Assembly (NCBI GenBank): GCA_035465955.1
Contig: DATIVK010000223.1
Coordinates: 1-51,381, forward strand
From: DATIVK01 sp035465955
Lineage (GTDB): Bacteria; Myxococcota; Myxococcia; Myxococcales; Anaeromyxobacteraceae
Direction: 5' to 3'
DNA length: 51,381 nucleotides
In this document: positions 23,931-33,245 of the stretch, piece after piece
Numbering within the stretch: position 1 is the stretch's first letter
How the letters are laid out: every line of letters starts with the position of its first letter
The notes under the pieces: model-generated
What the model was told of the DNA's origin: nothing
What the model saw: the letters and a program-made list of their open reading frames with translations, nothing else
Databases searched by the model: none
Position numbers and translations under genes: made by a program

Positions 23931-25185
23931 GGTCGGCCCCGGGCAGCGGCAGCGGTCGGGGGCGCACGCGCGCGCCGGGATCGACCCAGCCCGCCGCCGG
24001 CGCGATCACCGCCTCGCCCTCGGCCAGCCCGGCGACGACCTCGACCAGGGCGTCCCCGCGCAGCCCCAGGCGGACCGCCCGGCGCTCGGCGCGGCGGCCG
24101 TCGATCGCCAGGACCCACGGACCGCCCGTCGGGTCGCGCACCGCCTCGGCCGGGATCACCAGCGCCCGCTCCTTGCGGCCGACGTCCACGTTGACCGAGA
24201 CCGTCATGTCCGGCCGCAGGAAGGGGGGCGGCGACGGCACGCGGAAGCGGACCTCCACCGTGCCGCGCGAGGGGTCGACCGACGGCAGCACGGCGGCGAC
24301 CTGCGCCGGGAACGCGTCCCCGGGGAACGCGTCGGCGGAGGCGCTCGCGGGCAGCCCGGGCCGGAGGAGCGCCAGGTTCTTCTCGTCCACCTGCGCGACC
24401 AGCTGCAGGTCGCCGTCGGCGATCAGGGTGAGGAGCGTCCGCCCCGCCGCGACGACGTCGCCGGGCTCGACCTCGCGCAGCAGCACCTGGCCGGCGGCCG
24501 GGGCGCGGATGCGCGTCTCCTCCAGCCTCGCCGCCGCGAGCGCCCGCGCCGACTCGGCCTGGGAGAGCGAGGCCGCGACCAGCCGCGCCTCCGCCCCGCC
24601 GGCGGTGGAGCCGGCCTGCGCCGCCGCGGCGTCGCGCTGGCTCCGCGCCTGATCGACGGCCCGCCCGGCGTCCTCCAGCGCCGCCTGGGATGCGCCGCCC
24701 GCGTCGGCGAGCTGGCGCGCGCGAGCGAGCGCCGACTCCGCGTCGGCGACCCGGAGCTCCGCCTGGCGCAGCGCCTCGGCGGCCAGCCGGCCGGAGACGC
24801 CGCGGACCTGCTCCAGCCTCGCCGCCGCCTCGGCGACCCTCGCCTGCGCCTGGCGCAGCGAGGCGGCCGCCTCGGCGTCCTCGAGCTGGACGAGCACCTG
24901 CCCCGCCGCGACCCGGTCCCCTTCGCGCGCCGTGACCCGTCCGACGCGCCCCATCACGAGCGAGGCCAGGTTGATCCGGGCCGGCGGGCGGACGCGGCCG
25001 CTCGAGACGACGCGCTGGACGATCGGGTGCACCTCGACGGGCCACGCCGGGACCTCCCGGCCGCGGAGCGCCCGGAAGGACAGGAAGGCGACGAGGGCCG
25101 CGACGGCGCCGAGCGCGAGGGAGCGCCGGCGCGACGCGGCGAAAAACGCCCGTGCTTTCGGGGGCCAGCGTGCCGGGACCGACAT
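23920..25185 (-). CDS. HlyD-family periplasmic adaptor protein
   Basis: The 421-residue protein has an N-terminal membrane anchor (about 22-41), a lipoyl/barrel-sandwich strand (VGRVTAREGDRVAAGQVLVQLE, near 80-100), a long Ala/Gln/Arg-rich coiled-coil hairpin (about 103-210), the returning lipoyl half (RAPAAGQVLLREVEPGDVVAAG) and beta-barrel/membrane-proximal domains. Such adaptors bridge an inner-membrane transporter to an outer-membrane channel; no channel gene is seen here. It is first in a four-gene minus-strand operon with permease, ATPase and ArfB-like genes. Confidence 0.92.
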   Translation of the reverse strand: MSVPARWPPKARAFFAASRRRSLALGAVAALVAFLSFRALRGREVPAWPVEVHPIVQRVVSSGRVRPPARINLASLVMGRVGRVTAREGDRVAAGQVLVQLEDAEAAASLRQAQARVAEAAARLEQVRGVSGRLAAEALRQAELRVADAESALARARQLADAGGASQAALEDAGRAVDQARSQRDAAAAQAGSTAGGAEARLVAASLSQAESARALAAARLEETRIRAPAAGQVLLREVEPGDVVAAGRTLLTLIADGDLQLVAQVDEKNLALLRPGLPASASADAFPGDAFPAQVAAVLPSVDPSRGTVEVRFRVPSPPPFLRPDMTVSVNVDVGRKERALVIPAEAVRDPTGGPWVLAIDGRRAERRAVRLGLRGDALVEVVAGLAEGEAVIAPAAGWVDPGARVRPRPLPLPGADRAL

Positions 25186-25344
25186 TGGCGCCCACGCTAG
25201 GCCGACCCCGGGCCGCGCGCAAGGCGGCGGCCGGCCCGGGAGGGCGTGGTCGCCCCCGCCGGGCGCCGGTATCGACCCGACCGCGTGGCCGATCGGCCGG
25301 GCGGCGCGTCTTGGCTGCACCCGAGGACGAGGGAACTGGAACCG

Positions 25345-26919
25345 ATGCAGCTCACCCACTCGCACAAGGTCGGCCTCACCCTGCTGGCGCTCGTCGCCGC
25401 CGCGCTCGGCCTGATGGGCTGGAAGGTCCGCAGGCTCGGCTACTCGTTCGCCGACGTCCTCCCCGTGACGCAGTACGAGGTCACGTACGCGTTCGACTTC
25501 GACGGCCACGGCGGCGACGTCCGCGTCCGGAGCTTCCTGCCGTCCAGCGACGCCCGGCAGGCCGTCTCGGACGAGCGCGACCAGGCCTCGGGGATGCACC
25601 TCACGCAGGCGATGGACGGCCCCAACCGCGTCGCGACCTGGACCGGCTCCGAGGTGCCGGACGGCGCGCGGATCCGGCACACCTTCAAGGTCCTGCCGCA
25701 CCGGATCGCCTTCACGATCCCGGCCGACCTCCAGGTCCCCGACGCCTACCCGCCCTCCGTCGTCCCGTTCCTGCGCCCCGAGAAGGAGATCCAGGTCGAC
25801 TCCCCGGAGATCGCCGCGATGCTCGCGCGCCTCGGCGCGGACCGCGGCACGGTCCTCGAGCGGCTCCAGCGGATCTACGACGCGACGCACGCGCTCCCCG
25901 TCCGCCCGTTCAAGGGGACGACCGACGCGCTCACCGCGCTCCGGCTCGGCGAGGCGAGCTGCAACGGCAAGAGCAGGCTCTTCGTCGCCCTCGCCCGCGC
26001 GGGCGGCCTCCCCGCGAGGCTCGTCGGCGGCCTCATCATGGACCGCGGCGCGAAGCGGACGTCGCACCAGTGGGTGGAGGCCTGGGTCGCGGGCCACTGG
26101 GTCCCGTTCTGCCCGACCAACGGCCACTTCGCGGAGCTCCCGGAGCGCTACCTGTCGCTCTACTACGGCGACGAGACGCTGCTGCGCCACTCGAACGACC
26201 TCAACTTCGCGTACCAGTACGAGACGAGGACCGCCCTCGTCCCGTCCCCGAAGGCGAAGGCCTCCTTCACCATGTTCGACGTCTGGGGGCTCTTCGACCG
26301 GCTCAAGCTCCCGTTCACGCTGCTGCGCACGATCCTGATGCTGCCGATCGGCGCGCTGGTGGTCGTGCTCTTCCGCAACGTGGTCGGGATGCCGACCTTC
26401 GGCACCTTCCTGCCGGCGCTGCTCGCCGCCGCCGCCGGCTCCACCGGCGCCCTCTACGGAGTCGGGGCGATCGGCGTCGTCGTCGGGACCGTCGCGCTCG
26501 CGCGCTGGGGGCTCCAGCGGCTGGAGCTGCTCCACTCGCCGACGCTCGCCATCCTGCTGGCCGCCGTCGTCTTCTCGCTCATCGCCATCACGATGCTCGC
26601 GGAGCGGACCGGGATCCAGCCGCTGACGCAGGTCACGCTCTTCCCCATCGCCGTCCTCGCCATCTGCGCGGAGCGCTTCTACCTGTCGCTCACCGAGCAC
26701 GGCGCGAAGGCGGCGGGGCAGGAGCTCGCGGGGACGCTCCTCGTCATGCTCGCCTGCTACGCGGTGATGAACTCCCTCGCGCTCCAGGTGCTGGTGATCG
26801 GCTTCCCCGAGGTGATCTTCCTCGTCATCGCCGCCGACATCTACCTGGGGCGCTGGGTGGGGATGCGGCTCTCCGAGTACCGGCGCTTCCGGGCCCTGCT
26901 CCTCGAGGAGAAGCGGTGA
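25345..26919 (+). CDS. Inactive transglutaminase domain fused to seven-TM membrane region
   Basis: The 524-residue protein has an N-terminal membrane segment (about 9-27), a periplasmic beta/transglutaminase-like part (40-300) and about six or seven C-terminal helices from residue 325 on. The transglutaminase-like core keeps C206 (GEASCNGKSRLF) and H241 (SHQWVEAW), but the third catalytic residue position reads FCPT (C256) where active enzymes have an Asp-Pro. This agrees with Pfam's 'inactive transglutaminase fused to 7 TM' families. It heads an operon with an ATP-grasp ligase, a TPR protein and a barrel protein. It may bind or present a peptide. The ATG at 25345 follows GAGGGAACTGG; the upstream frame shows no better start. 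Confidence 0.88.
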   Translation: MQLTHSHKVGLTLLALVAAALGLMGWKVRRLGYSFADVLPVTQYEVTYAFDFDGHGGDVRVRSFLPSSDARQAVSDERDQASGMHLTQAMDGPNRVATWTGSEVPDGARIRHTFKVLPHRIAFTIPADLQVPDAYPPSVVPFLRPEKEIQVDSPEIAAMLARLGADRGTVLERLQRIYDATHALPVRPFKGTTDALTALRLGEASCNGKSRLFVALARAGGLPARLVGGLIMDRGAKRTSHQWVEAWVAGHWVPFCPTNGHFAELPERYLSLYYGDETLLRHSNDLNFAYQYETRTALVPSPKAKASFTMFDVWGLFDRLKLPFTLLRTILMLPIGALVVVLFRNVVGMPTFGTFLPALLAAAAGSTGALYGVGAIGVVVGTVALARWGLQRLELLHSPTLAILLAAVVFSLIAITMLAERTGIQPLTQVTLFPIAVLAICAERFYLSLTEHGAKAAGQELAGTLLVMLACYAVMNSLALQVLVIGFPEVIFLVIAADIYLGRWVGMRLSEYRRFRALLLEEKR

Positions 26920-27830
26920 GCCTGCTCCACCTGCTCGGCGCGTCCCGCCGCGCGCTCGCCGCCGGCCGGGAGCGGGTCGTCGGGATCAACCGGCGCAACC
27001 TGGCCCTCGTCTACCCCAACAACCCGCGCCACCACTACCCGTACGCGGACGACAAGCTCCTCGCCAAGGAGTGCTTCGCCCGCGCGGGCGTGCCCACGCC
27101 GGAGACGCTCGCCGTCTGCGACGGGCTCTTCGCGGTGACCGGCGTCGTCGAGGCGCTGCGCGGCAAGGGGCGCTTCGTCGTGAAGCCGGCCAACGGCTCG
27201 GGCGGCGGCGGGATCCTCGTGGTGGGGGACTGGGACGAGGGCGCCGGCGGGTGGCACCAGGCGGGCGGCCGGCTCGTCACGCCGCTCCAGCTCCAGCGCC
27301 ACCTCGCCGACATCGTCTTCGGCGTCCACTCCAACCAGCTCGAGGATCGCGCCTTCGTCGAGCGGCGCGTCGTCGCCGACCCGCTCTTCGCCGCGCTCTG
27401 GCCCGACGGGCTGTGCGACGTCCGGATCATCACGCTGCGCCGCGTGCCGGTGATGTCGATGATCCGCGTGCCGACCGCGGAGTCGGGCGGGAAGGCCAAC
27501 CTGCACCAGGGCGGCCTCGGCATCGCGGTGGACCTGGCGACCGGCCGGACCTCCCGCGCGGTCCACCGCGGCCGCGCGGTGGAGGCGCACCCGGAGTCGG
27601 GCGCCCGGCTCGTCGGGCTCCAGGTCCCGCGCTGGGACGAGGTGCTCGAGGTGGCGCGCCGGACCGCGGGCTCGGTGCCGCTCGGCTACCTCGGGATCGA
27701 CGTCGTGCTCGACGCCGAGCGGGGCCCGCTCGTCCTCGAGATCAACGCCCGCCCCGGCCTCGAGATCCAGAACGTCAACGCCCTGGGGCTCGGCCCGGCC
27801 GTGGCCCGCGCAGAGGGGAGGGCCGGATGA
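26916..27830 (+). CDS. ATP-grasp ligase (alpha-L-glutamate ligase/RimK-like)
   Basis: The 304-residue protein starts at GTG overlapping the upstream stop (GTGA) with GAGGAG before it. ATP-grasp hallmarks are the Lys-bearing strand GRFVVKPANGSGGGGILVV, the metal-binding VLEINARPGLEIQN near the C terminus, and DVRIITLR in the middle. Such enzymes form amide bonds between an activated carboxylate and an amine, for example adding Glu to a protein or peptide. Pairing with an inactive-transglutaminase membrane protein is a recurring arrangement in bacteria. The acceptor substrate here is unknown. Confidence 0.9.
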   Translation: MSLLHLLGASRRALAAGRERVVGINRRNLALVYPNNPRHHYPYADDKLLAKECFARAGVPTPETLAVCDGLFAVTGVVEALRGKGRFVVKPANGSGGGGILVVGDWDEGAGGWHQAGGRLVTPLQLQRHLADIVFGVHSNQLEDRAFVERRVVADPLFAALWPDGLCDVRIITLRRVPVMSMIRVPTAESGGKANLHQGGLGIAVDLATGRTSRAVHRGRAVEAHPESGARLVGLQVPRWDEVLEVARRTAGSVPLGYLGIDVVLDAERGPLVLEINARPGLEIQNVNALGLGPAVARAEGRAG

Positions 27831-29737
27831 ACCGCCTCGTGCTCGATCGGCTCTGGCCGATGCTCACCGTGATGGCGGTCCTCATCGCCGGCGCCCAGCT
27901 CCTACAGGAGTACGCGAAGCGGCGCGGCAACGAGACGATCCGCGTCGTCATCCAGAGCGAGAGCCAGGTGCCGGAGGACGACGAGGCGGGGGTCGCCGCC
28001 GGCGACGAGGGGGACGGCGCCGGGGCGCCGCTCTCGGCGCTCCACGCGGAGGCGCGCAAGGCGGCCCGGCGCGGCCACGCCGCCGAGGCGGTGCCGCTCT
28101 ACAAGCAGGCCCTCTCGAAGTACCCCGACTCCCCCGAGCTGCTCGGCGAGCTCGGGTACTGGCTCCTCGTCTCGAAGCGGCCCGAGGAGGCGCTGCCGTA
28201 CCTCGAGAAGGCCGACCTGCTCCGCCCCACCGCGCAGTCGGCGATGCGGCTGGGGAACGCCCGGCGCGACCTCGACGACGACGCCGGCGCGGAGCGCGAC
28301 TTCCGGCGCGCGCTCGCCCTCCGCCCGTCGTTCTCCGCGGCGAAGATCGCCCTCGGCAACGCGCTGCGGCGCCGCGGGAACACCGCGGAGGCGATCCCGC
28401 TCCTCCAGGACGCGACCGGCGCCGGGTCCAACGAGGAGCGCTCCCGCGCCTGGGTCGCGCTCGGGTGGGCGTACCTCGCCGCGAACCGGCGCCCCGAGGC
28501 GGCCAAGGCCTTCGACCGCGCCGTCGAGTTCTCCCCCGCCCGCGCCGGGATCCGCCTCGGGATCGCGCGCGCGTGGCAGTCGACCGACCGCGACGAGGAC
28601 GAGGTCGTCGCCCTGGGGATCCTGAAGCGCGCGGCCGAGCTCGCGCCCGACCTCCCCGCCGTCTGGTACGCCCTCGGGCGCGCCGACGAGCGGACCGGCG
28701 ACAAGGCCGCGGCGATGGAGGCCTACGACCGCGCGCTCCGGCTCGCCCCCTCGCACCGGCAGGCCCGCCGGCGGGCGGTCCAGCTCGCCCTCTCCGCCCG
28801 CGACTTCGGCCGCGCCCGCCGCGACGCCGAGCGGCTCGTGTCCGACGCGCCCGGGGACCCCGACGCCCACCTCCTCGCCGGGACCGTGGCGGAGAAGGAC
28901 GGCCGCCGCGAGGACGCCCGCCGCGAGTACCGGGCCGCCGTCGACGCCGCGAAGGGGAACGACCCGGAGGCGTGGCTGGCGCTGGGCCAGCTCGAGAGGG
29001 CGTCGGGGGACGCCGCCGCGGCGCGCACCGCCTTCAGGAAGGCGCTCGCGCTGCGCCCGGACTTCGGCGCCGCGTGGCTCGCCCTCGGGAAGCTCGACGA
29101 GGCGGTCGGGAAGCCCGTCGAGGCGGAGCGGGCGTGGCGCAAGGCGCTCGCGATCGACCCGAAGCTCGCCGCGGCCTGGCTCGCCCTCGGGCAGCTCCAC
29201 GCGGGCGCGGGACGGCTCGACGAGGCGATCGCCGACCTGCAGCGGGCCCTCGCCGTGAAGCCGGCCTACCCCTCCGCGGAGCTCGCCCTCGGCGCCGCCC
29301 TCCTCCGCGCGGGCCGGGGGCGGGACGCCGTCGCCGTGCTGAGCGGCCTCGTCACGCGGGAGCCGCGCTCGGTCCCGGGCTGGTTCAACCTGGCCCTCGC
29401 GCTCCGGAAGGACGGCCGACCGGCCGACGCGCGCGGCGCGCTCACGAAGGCGCTCGAGCTCGACGCCTCCTTCCTCGACGCGCGGCTCGAGCTCGGCGAC
29501 CTCGACCTCGCCGAGGGGCGGCTCGCCGAGGCGCGGGCCCACTTCCAGGAGGCGCTCGATCTCGCCCCCGGCGACGTCACCTCGCGCGTCCACCTCGCGC
29601 AGATCGCGGCGCGCGAGGGGGACCGGGCGGGGTGCAACGCCGCCGCGCACCAGCTGGTCCTCGAGGCGCCCGCGGACCCCCAGGTGGTCCAACTTCCCGC
29701 GCTCTGCGCGGGCTCGAACGGCCGGGCGGTCCGGTAG
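27827..29737 (+). CDS. Membrane-anchored TPR-repeat protein
   Basis: The 636-residue protein has one N-terminal membrane helix (about 9-25), an acidic linker, then about fifteen TPR units (from about 68 to 610) with the usual W/L-G-Y-A-F-A-P pattern, e.g. DPEAWLALGQLERASGDAAAA and AAAWLALGQLHAGAGRLDEA. It starts by ATGA overlap with the ligase gene. TPR arrays make protein-binding superhelices; here it probably lies in the periplasm and gathers the other operon products. There is no enzymatic domain. Confidence 0.9.
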   Translation: MNRLVLDRLWPMLTVMAVLIAGAQLLQEYAKRRGNETIRVVIQSESQVPEDDEAGVAAGDEGDGAGAPLSALHAEARKAARRGHAAEAVPLYKQALSKYPDSPELLGELGYWLLVSKRPEEALPYLEKADLLRPTAQSAMRLGNARRDLDDDAGAERDFRRALALRPSFSAAKIALGNALRRRGNTAEAIPLLQDATGAGSNEERSRAWVALGWAYLAANRRPEAAKAFDRAVEFSPARAGIRLGIARAWQSTDRDEDEVVALGILKRAAELAPDLPAVWYALGRADERTGDKAAAMEAYDRALRLAPSHRQARRRAVQLALSARDFGRARRDAERLVSDAPGDPDAHLLAGTVAEKDGRREDARREYRAAVDAAKGNDPEAWLALGQLERASGDAAAARTAFRKALALRPDFGAAWLALGKLDEAVGKPVEAERAWRKALAIDPKLAAAWLALGQLHAGAGRLDEAIADLQRALAVKPAYPSAELALGAALLRAGRGRDAVAVLSGLVTREPRSVPGWFNLALALRKDGRPADARGALTKALELDASFLDARLELGDLDLAEGRLAEARAHFQEALDLAPGDVTSRVHLAQIAAREGDRAGCNAAAHQLVLEAPADPQVVQLPALCAGSNGRAVR

Positions 29738-29785
29738 GCCGCTCACCTCCGACTCCATCCGTTGCCCGTGAACGAAAGGAAGCCC

Positions 29786-31036
29786 ATGCTCCGACGCCCC
29801 CAGGCCCTCGCCCTCACCCTCGCGCTCCTCGCGGCGCCTGCCGCCGGCGCGGCGGAGGAGCCGCTCCCCGGCTCCACGGCCCCCGTCGAGAAGCCCCGGA
29901 AGCAGCAGGAGTCCCAGCTCCAGCTCCGCGCCCTCGGCGGCGCCTTCGACGGCCTGGGGGTCCGCCGGGAGTCCGGCGGCGTCGCCCTCTTCGAGGCCGA
30001 CTGGAAGCCGACCCTCTCCTCCGACGCTTCGAGCGTCGCCTTCCCCCTCCGGTTCGACCACCGCCAGACCTTCGGCGCGAGCCTGAACGAGACGACGGCC
30101 GGAGCGGGGGTGGACGTGGACTTCCGCAGCGGCGACGTCACCACCGGCCCGGTCGCGGGAGCGGCCTACACCTGGCGCCCCGACTGGCCCGACCTCTACC
30201 AGCCCGACGGGCGCGGCGGGCTCCTCGCGACCGACCGCTACTCGCACTCCCGCTGGTTCGCCGCGTGGCAGCTCTGGGACAAGCTGGGGGACGGGAAGCA
30301 CCTCCGGCTGAAGGTCCAGTACGCGCGCACGAACTACAAGCAGGACCCGAACTACGACCCCGCCGCCTCGATCGTGCACCTGGCGCCCCGGGACAACGGC
30401 GAGGCGAGCTTCACCGGCTCCTTCCGGAAGCTCACGGGCGCCTTCGCCGTCGCCGTCCGGCTCCAGGCCTTCCGCCGCTCCTACGACGAGCTCCTCGCGA
30501 AGAAGGCGGACACCGGCGGCACGAGCCGCTCCGACCCGAAGCAGGTGCTCTACGGCGCCGAGCCACGGCTGGAGGGGGAGCTGAAGACGAAGCCGGTCCA
30601 GATCACCGTCGGGTACGGCCTGCTCCTCCAACACGACCCGTTCCAGGGCTACTACAGCTACACGGGCCACCACCCGTACGTGCAGGCGCGGCTCTCGCCG
30701 ACGCGAGACCTCTCGCTCGACGCCTCCCTCTCCGCGAAGCTGCTCACCTACGGGCCGAACTCGAAGAGCATCAGCAAGGTGTCCACCGGGGTGTACGACC
30801 AGGGCACGGAGGATGGGAAGCGGCTCTGGGACGACGAGCTGGAGGTGAAGGCGGCCGCGCGCTACCGGCTCGTCGGCGGCCTCTCGGTCGTCGCCGAGGG
30901 CTCGTGGAAGAAGCGCGACACCAACTACCGGGACTACGTCCCGGGCGTCTACCCTCCCACGGCGACGCGGCCGTACGACATCCGATGGGACTACACCAAC
31001 GTGATGATCACCGGCGGCGTGGAGTGGGCGCTGTAG
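29786..31036 (+). CDS. Predicted outer-membrane beta-barrel protein
   Basis: The 416-residue protein has a signal peptide (LALTLALLAAPAAGAA) and a body with alternating aromatic/polar strands typical of outer-membrane barrels (VQITVGYGLLLQHDPF, YYSYTGHHPYVQARLS, ending NVMITGGVEWAL). The start at 29786 is supported by AAAGGAA eight bases before it; an in-frame TTG 24 bases earlier is weaker. It is the fourth gene of the transglutaminase-like/ATP-grasp/TPR operon and could be its outer-membrane exit or receptor. No family name is claimed. Confidence 0.75.
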   Translation: MLRRPQALALTLALLAAPAAGAAEEPLPGSTAPVEKPRKQQESQLQLRALGGAFDGLGVRRESGGVALFEADWKPTLSSDASSVAFPLRFDHRQTFGASLNETTAGAGVDVDFRSGDVTTGPVAGAAYTWRPDWPDLYQPDGRGGLLATDRYSHSRWFAAWQLWDKLGDGKHLRLKVQYARTNYKQDPNYDPAASIVHLAPRDNGEASFTGSFRKLTGAFAVAVRLQAFRRSYDELLAKKADTGGTSRSDPKQVLYGAEPRLEGELKTKPVQITVGYGLLLQHDPFQGYYSYTGHHPYVQARLSPTRDLSLDASLSAKLLTYGPNSKSISKVSTGVYDQGTEDGKRLWDDELEVKAAARYRLVGGLSVVAEGSWKKRDTNYRDYVPGVYPPTATRPYDIRWDYTNVMITGGVEWAL

Positions 31037-31039
31037 CCG

Positions 31040-31068
31040 TTGCCGGGGCGCGCGGCGGCGACTAGCCT
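31040..31068 (+). promoter_or_regulatory. Candidate sigma-70 promoter of the methyltransferase-sigma factor operon
   Basis: TTGCCG (31040-31045) and TAGCCT (31063-31068) are 17 bases apart and the -10 box ends seven bases before GTG 31076. The spacing again implies a leaderless transcript. Confidence 0.45.
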
Positions 31069-31075
31069 CTCGCGC

Positions 31076-31858
31076 GTGGCGCGACGGAACGTCTCCATCC
31101 ATGACCGCGAGCGCTGGGTCTTCAACCGGCTCGCCGTGGACTACCGGGCGCGGCCGGGCTACCCGGCCGCGCTCGTCGATCGGCTGGCCGCCCTCGCGGG
31201 CGGCGCCGGGCGGCGGGTGGCCGAGCTCGGCGCGGGAACGGGCCTCCTCGCCCTCCCCCTCGCGCGCGCGGGGCTCTCCGTCCACGCCGTGGAGCCGGCG
31301 CTCGCGATGCTCGAGGTGCTCGCGGACGGCGCGCGCGGGCTCGACGTCTCGCCCGTCCACGCCGCCGCGGAGGAGACCGGCCTCCCCGCCGGCGCCTTCG
31401 ACCTCGTCGTGCTGGCCGACGCCCTCCAGTGGGTCGATCCGGAGGGCTGCGCGCGCGAGGCGGCGCGGCTCCTCGCGCCGGGGGGCGTCCTCGCGGTCGT
31501 CGATCCTCGGCCGGCGGCCACCCCCTTCATGACCGCGCTCGGCGAGCGGATCGCCGCCGCCAACTTCAAGGGGCGCCCCCAACCGCTCCCGGTGGAGCTC
31601 CTCTTCTCCCTCGCGCTCCGCGGGGCGCCGGCGCGCGAGCGCTTCGACGACGAGGCGGTGCTCGACGACGCCGGCCTCGCCGCCGTCCTCCGGTCGATCT
31701 CCTACGTCGGCCCCGCCCTCGGTCCCGGTGCGCTGGAGTCCCTCCTCGCCGACGCCCGCACCCTCGCGCGCGCCCACGGCGGCGCGGCCTGGCGCCGCGA
31801 GCTCGCCCTCTGGTGGGGCTCGCGATCGCGGGGGCCCGTAGTACCCTGCGCCGCGTGA
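31076..31858 (+). CDS. Class I SAM-dependent methyltransferase
   Basis: The 260-residue protein has the Rossmann-type motifs of the UbiE/Methyltransf_11 group: VAELGAGTGLLALPLA (motif I), an acidic end of strand 2 (AVEP), and FDLVVLADALQWVDP (motif post-II). It transfers a methyl group from S-adenosylmethionine to an unknown acceptor. The GTG at 31076 is preferred to TTG 31040 because a TANNNT box ends seven bases before it. It overlaps the sigma factor gene by GTGA. Whether it takes part in the regulatory operon is not clear. Confidence 0.85.
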   Translation: MARRNVSIHDRERWVFNRLAVDYRARPGYPAALVDRLAALAGGAGRRVAELGAGTGLLALPLARAGLSVHAVEPALAMLEVLADGARGLDVSPVHAAAEETGLPAGAFDLVVLADALQWVDPEGCAREAARLLAPGGVLAVVDPRPAATPFMTALGERIAAANFKGRPQPLPVELLFSLALRGAPARERFDDEAVLDDAGLAAVLRSISYVGPALGPGALESLLADARTLARAHGGAAWRRELALWWGSRSRGPVVPCAA

Positions 31859-32454
31859 CGACCGGCGGAGACGGCACCGCGGAGGCCGAGATCGTCGCCC
31901 GCGCGGTCGCGGGCGACGTGGCGGCCCTGCGCACGCTCCACGATCGGCACCGGCACGCCGCGTACCGGGTCGCGCGCAGCTTCGCGTCCCTCGACCCGGA
32001 CGACGTCGAGGACGTCGTCCAGGAGACCTTCGTCAGCGCCTTCCGCAACCTCGGGCGGTTGCAGGACCCCGGCCGCTTCCTCGCCTGGCTCCTGACCATC
32101 ACCCGCAACCGCGCGCTCACGAAGCTCGCCCGACGGCAGACCCGGCAGGCGGTCGAGGCCGAGCTCTCCCGCGAGCACGACGTCCACGGCGGCGAGGCCG
32201 AGCCGCCCGACCCGGGCGCGGCGGCGGAGATCGCGCTGGTCCGCCGGATCGTCGCGGAGCTCCCGGAGGGGGCGGAGAAGGAGACGGTCCGGCTCTTCTA
32301 CCTGGAGGGGAAGCTCTCGGCCCGGGAGATCGCGGAGCTGCAGGGGGTCGGGAAGAGCGCCATCACGATGCGCCTGGAGCGGTTCCGGGCGAAGGTCAAG
32401 CGGCGGATCCTGTCCGAAGTGGCCGCCCTCCGGGGCCACGAGTCCGAGGAATGA
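31855..32454 (+). CDS. ECF-type RNA polymerase sigma factor
   Basis: The 199-residue protein has the two sigma-70-like domains without the connecting region 3. Region 2 is AYRVARSFASLDPDDVEDVVQETFVSAFRNL...FLAWLLTITRNRAL, and region 4 is LFYLEGKLSAREIAELQGVGKSAITMRLERFRAKVK, a helix-turn-helix for the -35 box. The GTG overlaps the upstream methyltransferase stop. The next gene is a zinc-finger-like membrane protein expected to hold this factor inactive. Target promoters probably include the operon itself, but no repeated -35 motif was identified. Confidence 0.93.
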   Translation: MTTGGDGTAEAEIVARAVAGDVAALRTLHDRHRHAAYRVARSFASLDPDDVEDVVQETFVSAFRNLGRLQDPGRFLAWLLTITRNRALTKLARRQTRQAVEAELSREHDVHGGEAEPPDPGAAAEIALVRRIVAELPEGAEKETVRLFYLEGKLSAREIAELQGVGKSAITMRLERFRAKVKRRILSEVAALRGHESEE

Positions 32455-33245
32455 TGCACCTCGACCCAGAGCGCTACGCCCTCCTCGTCGGCGGCACCCT
32501 CCCCCCCGAGGAGGCCCGCGCGCTCGCCGAGCACCTCTCGGGCGACTGCGAGATCTGCGAGCGCTTCCTCGCGGACGCGCCCGCCGACGGCCTCGACGGC
32601 CGCGGCGACGCGGCCATCGCCGGGGCCTTCCCCCCCCCGACGGTGCCCGGCGGGGAGCTGGAGTTCGCCCGGATCCGCCGGCGTCTCCGCGCCCACGGTC
32701 TCGGCCGCCACGTGGCTCCGGCGGCGATCGCGGCCTCGCTCCTGCTGGCGGGCGTCGCGGGGCTGCTGGCGCCGCGCCACCCGCCGCAGTCCCCGCAGGT
32801 CGCCGCGTGGGACGGGCTGAAGGGGACCGCCGCGCCGCGCGTCGGCGTGCGGCTCCGCGCCGTCCGGCTCGACGCGGCGGGCGGGGCGACCCCGCTGCGC
32901 GACGGGGAGCCGGCGGCGGAGGGGGCGCGCCTCCTCTTCGAGGTCGAGGCCGACCGGGGCGCCGACGTGGCGCTCGTCCACCTCGGCGCGGGCGGGGCGG
33001 AGGTCCTCTGGCGACGCCGGATCGCCGCCGGACGCACGGTCGTCACGACCGATGATCGCGCCGCCGCCTGGACCGTCGCCGGGCCGCCGGGGGCGCAGCG
33101 CTTCGCGCTCGTCGCGGCGCCGGAGGGGCTCGACGACGACGCCCTCGCCCGCGCCACCGCCGTCCTCTCCGCCCCGGAGGCGCCCGCCGGCGACGCGGCG
33201 CCCGCCGGGATCTCCGCCGACGTCCTGGAGATCCGCGTCCGGTGA
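32451..33245 (+). CDS. Probable membrane-bound anti-sigma factor
   Basis: The 264-residue protein begins with a short helical segment carrying H28-x4-C33-x2-C36, close to the H-x3-C-x2-C zinc-binding anti-sigma motif. A single membrane helix (about 87-105) and an exported beta-rich domain follow. The gene overlaps the ECF sigma gene by ATGA and the caspase-like gene by GTGA. In such systems the N terminus holds sigma at the membrane until an outside signal releases it. A nine-C run (32630-32638) lies in the coding region. The spacing differs by one residue from the standard motif, so the assignment rests partly on context. Confidence 0.75.
   Translation: MMHLDPERYALLVGGTLPPEEARALAEHLSGDCEICERFLADAPADGLDGRGDAAIAGAFPPPTVPGGELEFARIRRRLRAHGLGRHVAPAAIAASLLLAGVAGLLAPRHPPQSPQVAAWDGLKGTAAPRVGVRLRAVRLDAAGGATPLRDGEPAAEGARLLFEVEADRGADVALVHLGAGGAEVLWRRRIAAGRTVVTTDDRAAAWTVAGPPGAQRFALVAAPEGLDDDALARATAVLSAPEAPAGDAAPAGISADVLEIRVR

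Noticed and set aside
32630..32638. Nine-C run inside the anti-sigma gene as a phase-variation switch
   Set aside because: C8 runs occur inside essential genes such as purL (near 46908 and 47212), so such runs are common here and not evidence by themselves.
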